Source: Bacteroidota bacterium | GTDB lineage: Bacteria; Bacteroidota; Bacteroidia; Chitinophagales; Chitinophagaceae | Direction: 5' to 3' | Assembly (NCBI GenBank): GCA_023429985.1 | Contig: JAEZCV010000178.1 | Coordinates: forward strand, 1-5,932 | Length of the DNA stretch: 5,932 nt | In this document: positions 1 to 5,580 of the stretch, piece by piece | Position numbering within the stretch: the first letter of the stretch is position 1 | How the letters are laid out: each line of letters opens with the position of its first letter | Notes under the pieces: model-generated | Seen by the model: only the letters and a program-made list of their open reading frames with translations | Database searches by the model: none | Told to the model about the DNA's origin: nothing | Made by a program: the position numbers and the translations under genes

Positions 1-194
1 GTATTTATACCGGTAGTTATCCTTTAATTCGTGACCTGATTTACGTAGTAAAAGAAAAACACCAGGGCCTTGGAAAGGCTTTCGGGCATTTTTTACAGAG
101 CCAGAGAGGACAATTAATTTTCCGAAGAGCTTATCTTCAGCCTGTTAAATGGCCTTCATATATAAGAAGTGCTGAACTTGATGAAGAATATTAA
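1..194 (+). CDS. PstS-like phosphate/substrate-binding protein, C-terminal fragment
   Basis: This is the 3' end of a gene whose start lies before the window. The open frame begins at base 3 and gives 63 residues before a TAA at 192-194. The fragment contains YPLIRDLIYVVKE, then GLGKAFGHFLQ, then RGQLIFRRAYLQP. That order (a YPL-R strand, a short GLG helix, then RGQ-I--RA-L-P) is what I know from the C-terminal lobe of PstS-type periplasmic binding proteins, the solute receptors of phosphate ABC transporters. Such proteins act in the periplasm. No pst permease or ATPase gene is visible on this side, so the protein may not serve a classical Pst transporter. In Bacteroidota, PstS-like genes are often found beside exbB/exbD/tonB genes and a TPR gene, which would fit the next gene here, but the upstream part cannot be seen. 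The family call is fairly firm; the substrate is inferred. Confidence 0.75.
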   Translation, partial: IYTGSYPLIRDLIYVVKEKHQGLGKAFGHFLQSQRGQLIFRRAYLQPVKWPSYIRSAELDEEY

Positions 195-250
195 CAACTA
201 GAGAGTAAACGCAAGCCGATAATATATAATCTTAAAAAAAAGAAACGAAC

Positions 251-1936
251 ATGATGAAATCAGCTATTGTTTTATTTTTTGCTGCTTTCCTGGCTATTAA
301 AGCCTCTGCGCAGAATATCCAGGAAGGAGTAAATAACCTGTACGCCCAACGATACCAAAGTGCCACTTCCGTATTTGAAAAACTGGTTGCTGCCAATCCA
401 AATAACCTGGATGCAATTTACTGGTTAGGTCAAACCTATCTTGAACAGGATAATATTGCCGGTGCAAAGAGCCTTTATGAAAAAGCCCTTACTACCAACG
501 GAAATGCTCCTGTAATTTTAGTTGGTATGGGACATATATCCCTACTGGAAGGAAAACAGCCGGAAGCACGCCAGTATTTTGAAACCGCACTTACCAATAG
601 TAAAAAGCGCAGGAAGAATGACCCATCTATTTTAAATATAATAGGTCGCGCTAATATTGATGCCTATACTGAAAAAGACAAACTGGGTGACCTTGATTAT
701 GCTATTGCCAAACTGAATGAAGCCGCTGAGCTTTCACCTAATAACCCGGACGTTTACCTGAATCTTGGAAACGCTTACCGGAAAAAACATAATGGTAGCC
801 TGGCCGTTCAGGCATATAGAAATGCCGGCAACTTTGCTCCCGCGCACTACCGTGCTGCCATGCTGTTTAAAACGCAAACAAACTACAGGCAGCCAGATTC
901 ATGGGATGTTGTTCTCGGAAACCTGAATAATGCTGTTGCTGCCGATCCAAGGTTTGCACCTGCATATGAAGAGTTATATTATTATAACCTTTTAGCAAAA
1001 AAGGATTTTGTTACCGCAGAAGATTTTGCTAATAAATACATCACAAATTCCGATCCCAGCCCGGAAAATGATTACCTGAAGGCACAAACGCTTTTTGTTC
1101 AGAATAAGTTCAACGAAGCCATTAACATTGGTAAGAATATTATTTCTCAAACAAATAATAATCCTCGTTCCCGCGTTTATCGCCTGCTGGTTTATAGTTA
1201 TATGGGTGCGAAGGATACTGCTACTGCCTGCCAGTATTCCAACGAATTCTTTGCTAAAGCCGATGAAGAAGAGATTCTTGGACAGGATTACCTGGCCCAG
1301 GCATATTCCTGTGGACAAAGTGATTCTGCTTTGCTTACCACTGCCATATTAAAAGCTGTTTCCATGGATAGCGTTCTTTCCAGGCAGGTGAGCATGCTGG
1401 ATGATGCGGCTAAAGATGCCAAGGCAGCCGGCAACAGGATTCTGGAAGCTACCCTTAATGTAATTTCTTACCGTCTTAGGGGAGAGCAGGTAAATCATAC
1501 TGAATTGATCAACGATATTGCGCTTCCTTATTTCTTTGGTGGTGATTATGTTAGAGCCGACAGTGCTGCGAAAGAATACATTGAAGTTGCGCCCGACAGC
1601 ATTTATGGTCATTACTGGAGCGGACTTGCGCTCGAAAGAATAGATCCCGAAATGGCCCAGGGCCTGGCGATGCCAGCCTACCAGAAGGTTCTTGAAATTG
1701 CCCTCACCGATAAGGAAAGATTTAAAAGCCAGGGTACAAGAGCAGCCATGCTTCTTGCTATTTACAGCTTTAATATTAAGAATGATAAAACAGCAGCATT
1801 GGATTTTACAAATAAAGGTCTTGAACTTGATCCTGAAAATGCCAATCTCCTGAACATTTTGAATACGCTTGGAGGACAGTCAAAATCAACCGGGTCCGCA
1901 ACGTCCGGGGGTGGCAAATCCTCTAAAAAAAGCTAG
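251..1936 (+). CDS. Exported tetratricopeptide-repeat (TPR) protein
   Basis: This gene encodes 561 residues. The N-terminus is a clear Sec signal peptide: a Lys at residue 3, a hydrophobic stretch at about 5-16, and a likely cleavage after KASA (residue 20), leaving Gln as the first mature residue. The mature protein is almost wholly helical TPR repeats. The best are near residues 22-54, 55-87, 88-115, 150-163 with 166-199, 273-305, 424-452, 453-486 and 498-531; several end in the usual -P-N or DP-N turn (for example ANPNN, LSPNNPD, LDPENAN). The middle (about 340-420) is more diverged. The last 19 residues are a Ser/Gly/Lys-rich tail. No catalytic motif is visible, so it is probably a periplasmic or envelope-bound protein-protein interaction scaffold; its partner is unknown. 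Translation may start at either of two adjacent ATGs (251 or 254), behind an A-rich leader without a Shine-Dalgarno. It lies 56 bases after the PstS-like gene and was probably transcribed with it, then ends at a strong terminator. Confidence 0.9.
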   Translation: MMKSAIVLFFAAFLAIKASAQNIQEGVNNLYAQRYQSATSVFEKLVAANPNNLDAIYWLGQTYLEQDNIAGAKSLYEKALTTNGNAPVILVGMGHISLLEGKQPEARQYFETALTNSKKRRKNDPSILNIIGRANIDAYTEKDKLGDLDYAIAKLNEAAELSPNNPDVYLNLGNAYRKKHNGSLAVQAYRNAGNFAPAHYRAAMLFKTQTNYRQPDSWDVVLGNLNNAVAADPRFAPAYEELYYYNLLAKKDFVTAEDFANKYITNSDPSPENDYLKAQTLFVQNKFNEAINIGKNIISQTNNNPRSRVYRLLVYSYMGAKDTATACQYSNEFFAKADEEEILGQDYLAQAYSCGQSDSALLTTAILKAVSMDSVLSRQVSMLDDAAKDAKAAGNRILEATLNVISYRLRGEQVNHTELINDIALPYFFGGDYVRADSAAKEYIEVAPDSIYGHYWSGLALERIDPEMAQGLAMPAYQKVLEIALTDKERFKSQGTRAAMLLAIYSFNIKNDKTAALDFTNKGLELDPENANLLNILNTLGGQSKSTGSATSGGGKSSKKS

Positions 1937-1956
1937 AAATATTTTAATATGTTTTG

Positions 1957-1982
1957 AAAACCTCTCAACTGAGAGGTTTTTT
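1957..1982 (+). terminator. Intrinsic terminator after the TPR gene
   Basis: A perfect 10-bp inverted repeat (arms 1957-1966 and 1971-1980) encloses the 4-base loop AACT. The right arm runs into a T tract of six (1977-1982), followed by C and three more T. The left arm starts with four A, so the structure could also stop transcripts coming from the other side. It lies 20 bases after the TPR stop codon and separates the pstS/TPR unit from the nuo operon. Confidence 0.9.
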
Positions 1983-2028
1983 CTTTGTACGCACTTTAAT
2001 TATAGCTGAAACATTAAATACTCTGGCT

Positions 2029-2036
2029 TATTTTTG
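2029..2036 (+). promoter_or_regulatory. Candidate Bacteroidota-type -7 promoter element for the nuo operon
   Basis: TATTTTTG matches every fixed position of the TAnnTTTG -7 consensus used by the primary sigma factor of Bacteroidota. It lies between the upstream terminator and nuoA, where an operon promoter is expected. The -33 TTG expected about 19 bases upstream is poor (CTGA around 2006-2009). Initiation a few bases downstream would leave a leader of only about 10-16 bases before the nuoA ATG at 2055. The position supports the call, but short AT-rich matches are common by chance. Confidence 0.5.
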
Positions 2037-2054
2037 CCTGCCATTCAAGAAACT

Positions 2055-2465
2055 ATGAATTATTTATTACAGGGAGATCTGACTAAGGATATTCATGATG
2101 TTAACTCAGCGGTAAGTTACCTTCCTGTTGTTTTACAACTCTTATTTGTTGTGGGAATGATTGGTACACTTATGGTAGTTACCCATCTATTAGGCCCGAA
2201 AAGAAAAACTTCCGATAAGCTGCAAACTTTTGCAAGTGGTATTGCCACCCATGGTGATGCAAGAACTCCCATCGCTATTAAATATTTTCTTGTAGCAATT
2301 CTGTTTGTATTGTTTGATGTGGAAGTAATTTTCTTTTATCCCTATGCAGTTAATTTTAAAGAATTAGGTTGGAGTGGTTTTTGGGCTGTACTCATGTTTG
2401 TTAGCTTCTTTTTAAGTGGATTTATCTACATCGTTAAAAAAGGAGCTTTGAAATGGGAAGATTAA
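2055..2465 (+). CDS. nuoA: NADH-quinone oxidoreductase subunit A
   Basis: NuoA (ND3 family) is a small inner-membrane subunit of respiratory complex I at the junction of the quinone module and the proton-pumping arm. With the ATG at 2055 the protein has 136 residues and three membrane helices, at about 24-47, 77-98 and 109-127. The second helix carries the family signature AILFVLFDVEVIFFYPYAV, with the conserved acidic pair Asp88 and Glu90. The loop between helices 1 and 2 normally reads (Y/F)ECG; here it is FASG (residues 59-62), so the usual Cys is Ser61. An in-frame TTG at 2034 would add seven residues, but it lies inside the candidate promoter element and the added residues do not resemble the family, so the ATG is preferred. 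No Shine-Dalgarno is visible. It is the first gene of the nuo operon; nuoB follows after 38 bases. Confidence 0.93.
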   Translation: MNYLLQGDLTKDIHDVNSAVSYLPVVLQLLFVVGMIGTLMVVTHLLGPKRKTSDKLQTFASGIATHGDARTPIAIKYFLVAILFVLFDVEVIFFYPYAVNFKELGWSGFWAVLMFVSFFLSGFIYIVKKGALKWED

Positions 2466-2467
2466 CC

Positions 2468-2489
2468 AATGGAGAATAAAATCTCCATT
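2468..2489 (+). other. Hairpin in the nuoA-nuoB gap
   Basis: A perfect 8-bp inverted repeat (arms 2468-2475 and 2482-2489) with a 6-base ATAAAA loop begins two bases after the nuoA stop codon and ends 14 bases before the nuoB start. No T tract follows, so it does not look like a terminator. It may stabilise or mark a processing point in the polycistronic mRNA, or shape initiation at nuoB. The structure is seen in the sequence; its role is inference. Confidence 0.5.
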
Positions 2490-2503
2490 ATAAATTAATA
2501 ATT

Positions 2504-3088
2504 ATGGCGCGTCCTGTATCTTATAATATTAAAGAAAAGCCTCTCGAAAAAGACATCAGCCTGGTGGATATGCCCGAAGGGTACCAGGGCGAAGGTTTCT
2601 TTGCCTCCAAACTTAGTGATGTTGTGGGTCTCGCCCGTAGGAATTCCATATGGCCTTTACCTTTTGCCACCTCTTGTTGCGGTATTGAATTTATGGCCAC
2701 CATGGCCTCTCACTACGACCTTGCCAGGTTTGGCTCGGAAAGGGTAGGTTTTTCTCCAAGACAATGCGACCTGCTGATGGTAATGGGTACCATAGCAAAA
2801 AAAATGGCCCCCGTGGTAAAACAGGTTTACCTGCAGATGGCAGAACCAAGGTGGGTGATGGCTGTAGGTGCCTGCGCCAGCAGTGGTGGAATTTTCGACA
2901 GCTACAGTGTTTTGCAGGGAATTGACCAGGTGGTTCCCGTTGATGTATATGTTCCGGGCTGTCCGCCCCGTCCGGAAGCCATTCTCGATGGTTTTATGAA
3001 AGTGCAGGAACTGGTAGGAAACGAAGAATTAAGAAGAAGAAACAGTGAACATTATAAAAAATTACTGGAAAGCTACGGCATCCAGTAA
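2504..3088 (+). CDS. nuoB: NADH-quinone oxidoreductase subunit B (cluster N2 subunit)
   Basis: NuoB (PSST/Nqo6 family) is a peripheral Q-module subunit that binds 4Fe-4S cluster N2, the last cluster in the chain, which passes electrons to quinone. The 194-residue protein has all four expected ligands: the tandem pair Cys58-Cys59 in ATSCCGIEFM, Cys124 in VGACASSGG and Cys153 in VPGCPPRPE. Cys88 (SPRQCDLL) is a further, non-ligand cysteine. Other family blocks include WPLPFATSCCGIE, DLARFGSERVGFSPRQ, PRWVMAVGACASSGG and VDVYVPGCPPRPEAI. There is a short N-terminal extension of about 30 residues and a charged helical C-terminus, both usual for Bacteroidota versions. The start ATG lies behind an AT-rich leader with no Shine-Dalgarno. 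nuoC starts 12 bases after the stop, consistent with tight coupling in one operon. Confidence 0.97.
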   Translation: MARPVSYNIKEKPLEKDISLVDMPEGYQGEGFFASKLSDVVGLARRNSIWPLPFATSCCGIEFMATMASHYDLARFGSERVGFSPRQCDLLMVMGTIAKKMAPVVKQVYLQMAEPRWVMAVGACASSGGIFDSYSVLQGIDQVVPVDVYVPGCPPRPEAILDGFMKVQELVGNEELRRRNSEHYKKLLESYGIQ

Positions 3089-3093
3089 AGGAG
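3088..3093 (+). promoter_or_regulatory. Strong Shine-Dalgarno site of nuoC
   Basis: AAGGAG ends 7 bases before the nuoC ATG at 3101 and shares its first base with the nuoB stop codon (3086-3088). It is the only strong Shine-Dalgarno seen in front of a gene in this window. It fixes the nuoC start and may let ribosomes finishing nuoB reload on nuoC. Confidence 0.75.
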
Positions 3094-3100
3094 AATTAAT

Positions 3101-3694
3101 ATGGAACTTTCCAGCGAACTGGTAATACAAAAACTATCTGAAAAATTTGGTCCGGCTGTAATAAGTACAGAAGAATCCTATGGAATGCTTTCTGTGGAAA
3201 TTGCTGCCGGTAAAAATATCGAAGTGCTCAGGTATCTTTTCGATGACAAGGAACTGGCTTTTACTTTTCTTACCGACCTCGCCGTTGTTCATTATCCAGC
3301 CTATAAAGGCAGGGAACTTGCCGTAGTATATCATTTACATAACCTTGTAGCTAATTACAGGTTCAGGTTGAAGGCATTTATACCAGTAGCTAAACCTGAT
3401 ATAGAAACAGCCACAAAAGTATTTTCAGCCGCTAACTGGATGGAAAGAGAAGCTTATGATTTTTATGGAGTGAATTTCGTTGGCCATCCTAACCTCATAA
3501 GAATACAGAATGTGGAGGAAATGGATTACTTCCCTCAAAGAAAGGAATTCCCGCTGGAAGACCAGACGCGTATTGACAAGGATGATGAAATGTTTGGAAG
3601 GGGAGGAAGTTTTGATTTTGGAAACAGGCAGGCCGATGGTTCTCCCATGCAGATTCCGCAAAGCACCGGGAGTAACAGCGATCAAACACAATAA
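3101..3694 (+). CDS. nuoC: NADH-quinone oxidoreductase subunit C
   Basis: NuoC (30-kDa subunit, Nqo5 family) is a peripheral Q-module subunit without cofactors that packs against NuoD and NuoB. The 197-residue protein has the N-terminal alpha/beta domain with FTFLTDLAVVHYPA (residues 54-67), where the family usually has a --L-D--(A/V)-D/H-- strand, and the 30-kDa signature ANWMEREAYDFYGVNFVGHP (111-130) followed by NLIRI. The C-terminal segment FPLEDQTRIDKDDEMFGRG (150-168) is typical of Bacteroidota NuoC. After about residue 167 comes a polar Gly/Ser/Gln-rich tail of some 30 residues, probably disordered. It is a stand-alone gene, unlike the fused nuoCD of Escherichia coli. The start is set by a strong Shine-Dalgarno, and nuoD follows after 45 bases. 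Confidence 0.94.
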   Translation: MELSSELVIQKLSEKFGPAVISTEESYGMLSVEIAAGKNIEVLRYLFDDKELAFTFLTDLAVVHYPAYKGRELAVVYHLHNLVANYRFRLKAFIPVAKPDIETATKVFSAANWMEREAYDFYGVNFVGHPNLIRIQNVEEMDYFPQRKEFPLEDQTRIDKDDEMFGRGGSFDFGNRQADGSPMQIPQSTGSNSDQTQ

Positions 3695-3700
3695 GTTTCT

Positions 3701-3714
3701 GTTCAATTTTGAAC
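3701..3714 (+). repeat. Short palindrome in the nuoC-nuoD gap
   Basis: GTTCAATTTTGAAC is a perfect 6-bp inverted repeat with a 2-base centre. As RNA it could form a 5-bp stem with a 4-base loop. It starts 6 bases after the nuoC stop and lies 25 bases before the nuoD ATG. It lacks a following T tract. It could be a weak intercistronic hairpin or a chance palindrome; nothing decides between them. Confidence 0.35.
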
Positions 3715-3739
3715 TGATATTATAAAAGCTGACGAATTA

Positions 3740-4969
3740 ATGTCAACAACAACAGATAAAGCCTTACAGGCAGCGAATTTAGGATCGGGAACTACTACAA
3801 AGTTGAACCTTGGCCCTACCCATCCCGCAACACATGGAGTGTTTCAAAATATTCTTGAACTCGATGGTGAAAGAATTGTTGCTGCAGAACAAACTATCGG
3901 ATACATCCATCGTGCTTTTGAAAAAATAGCTGAAAGAAGACCACTCTACCAGATAACACCTCTTACCGACAGGCTGAATTATTGTTCTGCCCCCATCAAT
4001 AATATGGGCTGGCATCTTACCTGCGAAAAATTACTAGGAATTCAAACACCAAAAAGAGTTGATTACCTCCGTGTGATCATAATGGAACTGGCACGTATTG
4101 CCGATCACCTGATCTGCAATTCCATTGTTGGTGTGGATACCGGCGCCTATACCGGCTTTCTCTATGTAATGCAATACCGCGAGCTTATTTATGAAATCTG
4201 GGAGGAAGTATGTGGATCAAGGCTTACCACCAATATTGGTAGAATTGGAGGCTTTGAAAGAGACTTTAATGATATTGCCTTCACCAAACTTGAAAGATTT
4301 TTAAAAGAATATCCCGAAGTATTAAAAGAATTTGAAAACCTGTTCAGCCGGAACAGGATCTTCATGGAAAGAACAATCGGTGCTGGTGCCATCACGGCTG
4401 AACGCGCATTGAACTATGGATTTACAGGTCCTAATTTAAGAGCAGCAGGCGTTGATTACGATGTAAGGGTTCATACGCCCTATTCAAGTTACCAGGATTT
4501 TGATTTTGTTATTCCAACAGGTACTACCGGTGATTGTTATGATCGCTTTCTTGTGCGCAACCAGGAAATGTACCAGTCCTTACATATCATTGAACAGGCT
4601 TACAGGAAAATACAGGATATGAAAGGGGAAGAGGCCACCATTTTCCATGCCGATGTTCCTGAATATTATTTGCCCGAGAAGAAGGATGTTTATACGAAAA
4701 TGGAAGCCCTGATCTATCATTTCAAGATCGTGATGGGTGAAGTAAATATCCCTCCCGGTGAAATTTATAGTTGCGTGGAAGGTGCTAATGGGGAACTTGG
4801 ATTTTACCTTATCAGCGACGGGGGGCGAACACCTTACAGGCTGCACTTCCGAAGACCCTGTTTTATTTATTACCAGGCATTTGAAGAACTTGTGAAGGGA
4901 AGTATGTTAGCCGATGCCATTATTGTAATGTCATCACTCAACCTCATAGCAGGTGAATTGGATGGATAA
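3740..4969 (+). CDS. nuoD: NADH-quinone oxidoreductase subunit D
   Basis: NuoD (49-kDa subunit, Nqo4 family, related to the large subunit of NiFe hydrogenases) forms most of the quinone-binding cavity next to cluster N2. The 409-residue protein is full length. LNLGPTHPATHGV (22-34) carries His28 and His32; His32 corresponds to the quinone-site His of Thermus His38 and bovine His59. TPLTDRLNY (73-81) ends in Tyr81, the counterpart of Thermus Tyr87 and bovine Tyr108. Further family blocks are GYIHRAFEKIAE (54-65), ELARIADHL (116-124), RIGGFERD (168-175), ERTIGAGAI, AAGVDYDVR and the C-terminal PPGEIYSCVEGANGELGFYL. Hydrogenase-type metal-binding cysteines are absent, as expected. The protein ends in GELDG, where many homologues end in GEVDR. 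No Shine-Dalgarno is visible. nuoE follows after 51 bases. Confidence 0.97.
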   Translation: MSTTTDKALQAANLGSGTTTKLNLGPTHPATHGVFQNILELDGERIVAAEQTIGYIHRAFEKIAERRPLYQITPLTDRLNYCSAPINNMGWHLTCEKLLGIQTPKRVDYLRVIIMELARIADHLICNSIVGVDTGAYTGFLYVMQYRELIYEIWEEVCGSRLTTNIGRIGGFERDFNDIAFTKLERFLKEYPEVLKEFENLFSRNRIFMERTIGAGAITAERALNYGFTGPNLRAAGVDYDVRVHTPYSSYQDFDFVIPTGTTGDCYDRFLVRNQEMYQSLHIIEQAYRKIQDMKGEEATIFHADVPEYYLPEKKDVYTKMEALIYHFKIVMGEVNIPPGEIYSCVEGANGELGFYLISDGGRTPYRLHFRRPCFIYYQAFEELVKGSMLADAIIVMSSLNLIAGELDG

Positions 4970-5020
4970 ATTTGATTTAAACCAAAACGGCCGCAGTGTT
5001 AATTCCGGCTACTTTATAAC

Positions 5021-5518
5021 ATGAAATTTTCAGATCAAAAATTGCAGAAAGTAAAAGAGATCCTTGCCCGGTATCCGGAAGGAAAGGGAAAGAGCGCTTT
5101 ATTGCCGGTGCTTCATCTTGCACAGGAAGAAAACGGTGGATGGCTGAGTGTGGAGGCAATGGATCATGTGGCGGAATTACTGAATCTTACTCCCATTGAA
5201 GTTTACGAGGTGGCAACTTTTTACAGTATGTATAACCTCAAGCCTGTGGGAAAATATCTTTTTGAAGTTTGTCATACAGGCCCCTGTATGTTAAGAGGAA
5301 GCGACCAGGTTATAGATCATATTAAATCAAAATTGGGAATTGGCGTTGGAGAAACTACGGCCGATGGAATGTTTACATTAAAAACTGTTGAATGCCTGGG
5401 TGCTTGTGGCTATGCACCCATGATGCAACTGGGAAAATTTTATAAGGAACACCTGACCCCCGAAAAAGTAGATGCTATTATTGATGAATGCCGTAGAACG
5501 GCTGCACAGAATAACTGA
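5021..5518 (+). CDS. nuoE: NADH-quinone oxidoreductase subunit E (2Fe-2S)
   Basis: NuoE (24-kDa subunit, Nqo2 family) is a thioredoxin-fold ferredoxin in the NADH-oxidising module. It binds 2Fe-2S cluster N1a and pairs with NuoF, which carries FMN. The 165-residue protein has a helical N-terminal domain (about 1-75) containing ALLPVLHLAQEENGGWLS and VYEVATFYSMYNLKPVGKY, followed by the ferredoxin domain. The four ligands are Cys84 and Cys89 in EVCHTGPCM (C-x4-C) and Cys125 and Cys129 in VECLGACG (C-x3-C). Length and motif spacing are normal. The start ATG at 5021 lies in an AT-rich leader without a Shine-Dalgarno. The gene after it is not nuoF within the visible 350 bases, so the usual nuoE-nuoF adjacency is interrupted here. 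Confidence 0.96.
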   Translation: MKFSDQKLQKVKEILARYPEGKGKSALLPVLHLAQEENGGWLSVEAMDHVAELLNLTPIEVYEVATFYSMYNLKPVGKYLFEVCHTGPCMLRGSDQVIDHIKSKLGIGVGETTADGMFTLKTVECLGACGYAPMMQLGKFYKEHLTPEKVDAIIDECRRTAAQNN

Positions 5519-5520
5519 TG

Positions 5521-5553
5521 ATTTGTAAGCGTTCATTTGCGTTTACAAATTTT
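5521..5553 (+). terminator. Terminator-like hairpin after nuoE
   Basis: An 11-bp inverted repeat (arms 5521-5531 and 5540-5550, one G-U pair) with an 8-base loop begins three bases after the nuoE stop. Only four T follow (5550-5553) before TATATAAAA, so it is a weak candidate for an intrinsic terminator. It could also partly reduce read-through, protect the 3' end of the upstream mRNA, or act as a protein-binding palindrome. The inverted repeat is plain; the role is uncertain. Confidence 0.5.
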
Positions 5554-5580
5554 ATATAAAACCAAAACCAACCTGCTCTA

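Noticed and set aside
195..250. AT-rich gap before the TPR gene, examined for a promoter.
   Set aside because: No TAnnTTTG element or inverted repeat is present; only an A-run shortly before the start codon, so co-transcription with the PstS-like gene is more likely.
992..1318. Minus-strand open frame of 108 codons inside the TPR gene, and similar ones at 1349-1612, 3425-3706, 3779-4015 and 4580-4846.
   Set aside because: Each lies wholly or mostly antisense to a well-supported gene, and none shows a family motif or a start signal.
1095..1352. A second + strand frame of 85 codons inside the TPR gene, and another at 3510-3725 over the end of nuoC.
   Set aside because: Both are out-of-frame shadows of genes with clear domain content; their products look like random hydrophobic or basic strings.
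2469..2498. A 9-codon open frame (ATG to TAA) between nuoA and nuoB.
   Set aside because: It is formed by the hairpin itself, has no ribosome-binding signal and is too short to judge as coding.
4967..4974. TAAATTTG, a match to the Bacteroidota -7 promoter consensus, overlapping the nuoD stop codon, as a possible internal promoter for nuoE.
   Set aside because: No TTG element is found at the expected distance upstream, and the match consists of a stop codon plus AT-rich spacer, so chance is likely.
4970..5020. The nuoD-nuoE gap, with CGGCCG and a GCCG/CGGC pairing, as a possible hairpin.
   Set aside because: Only 4 bp with a long loop can form; it is too weak to call.
5518..5559. A 13-codon open frame whose ATG overlaps the nuoE stop (TGATG).
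   Set aside because: Most of it is the inverted repeat after nuoE; the overlap is suggestive of coupling, but the peptide has no recognisable features.
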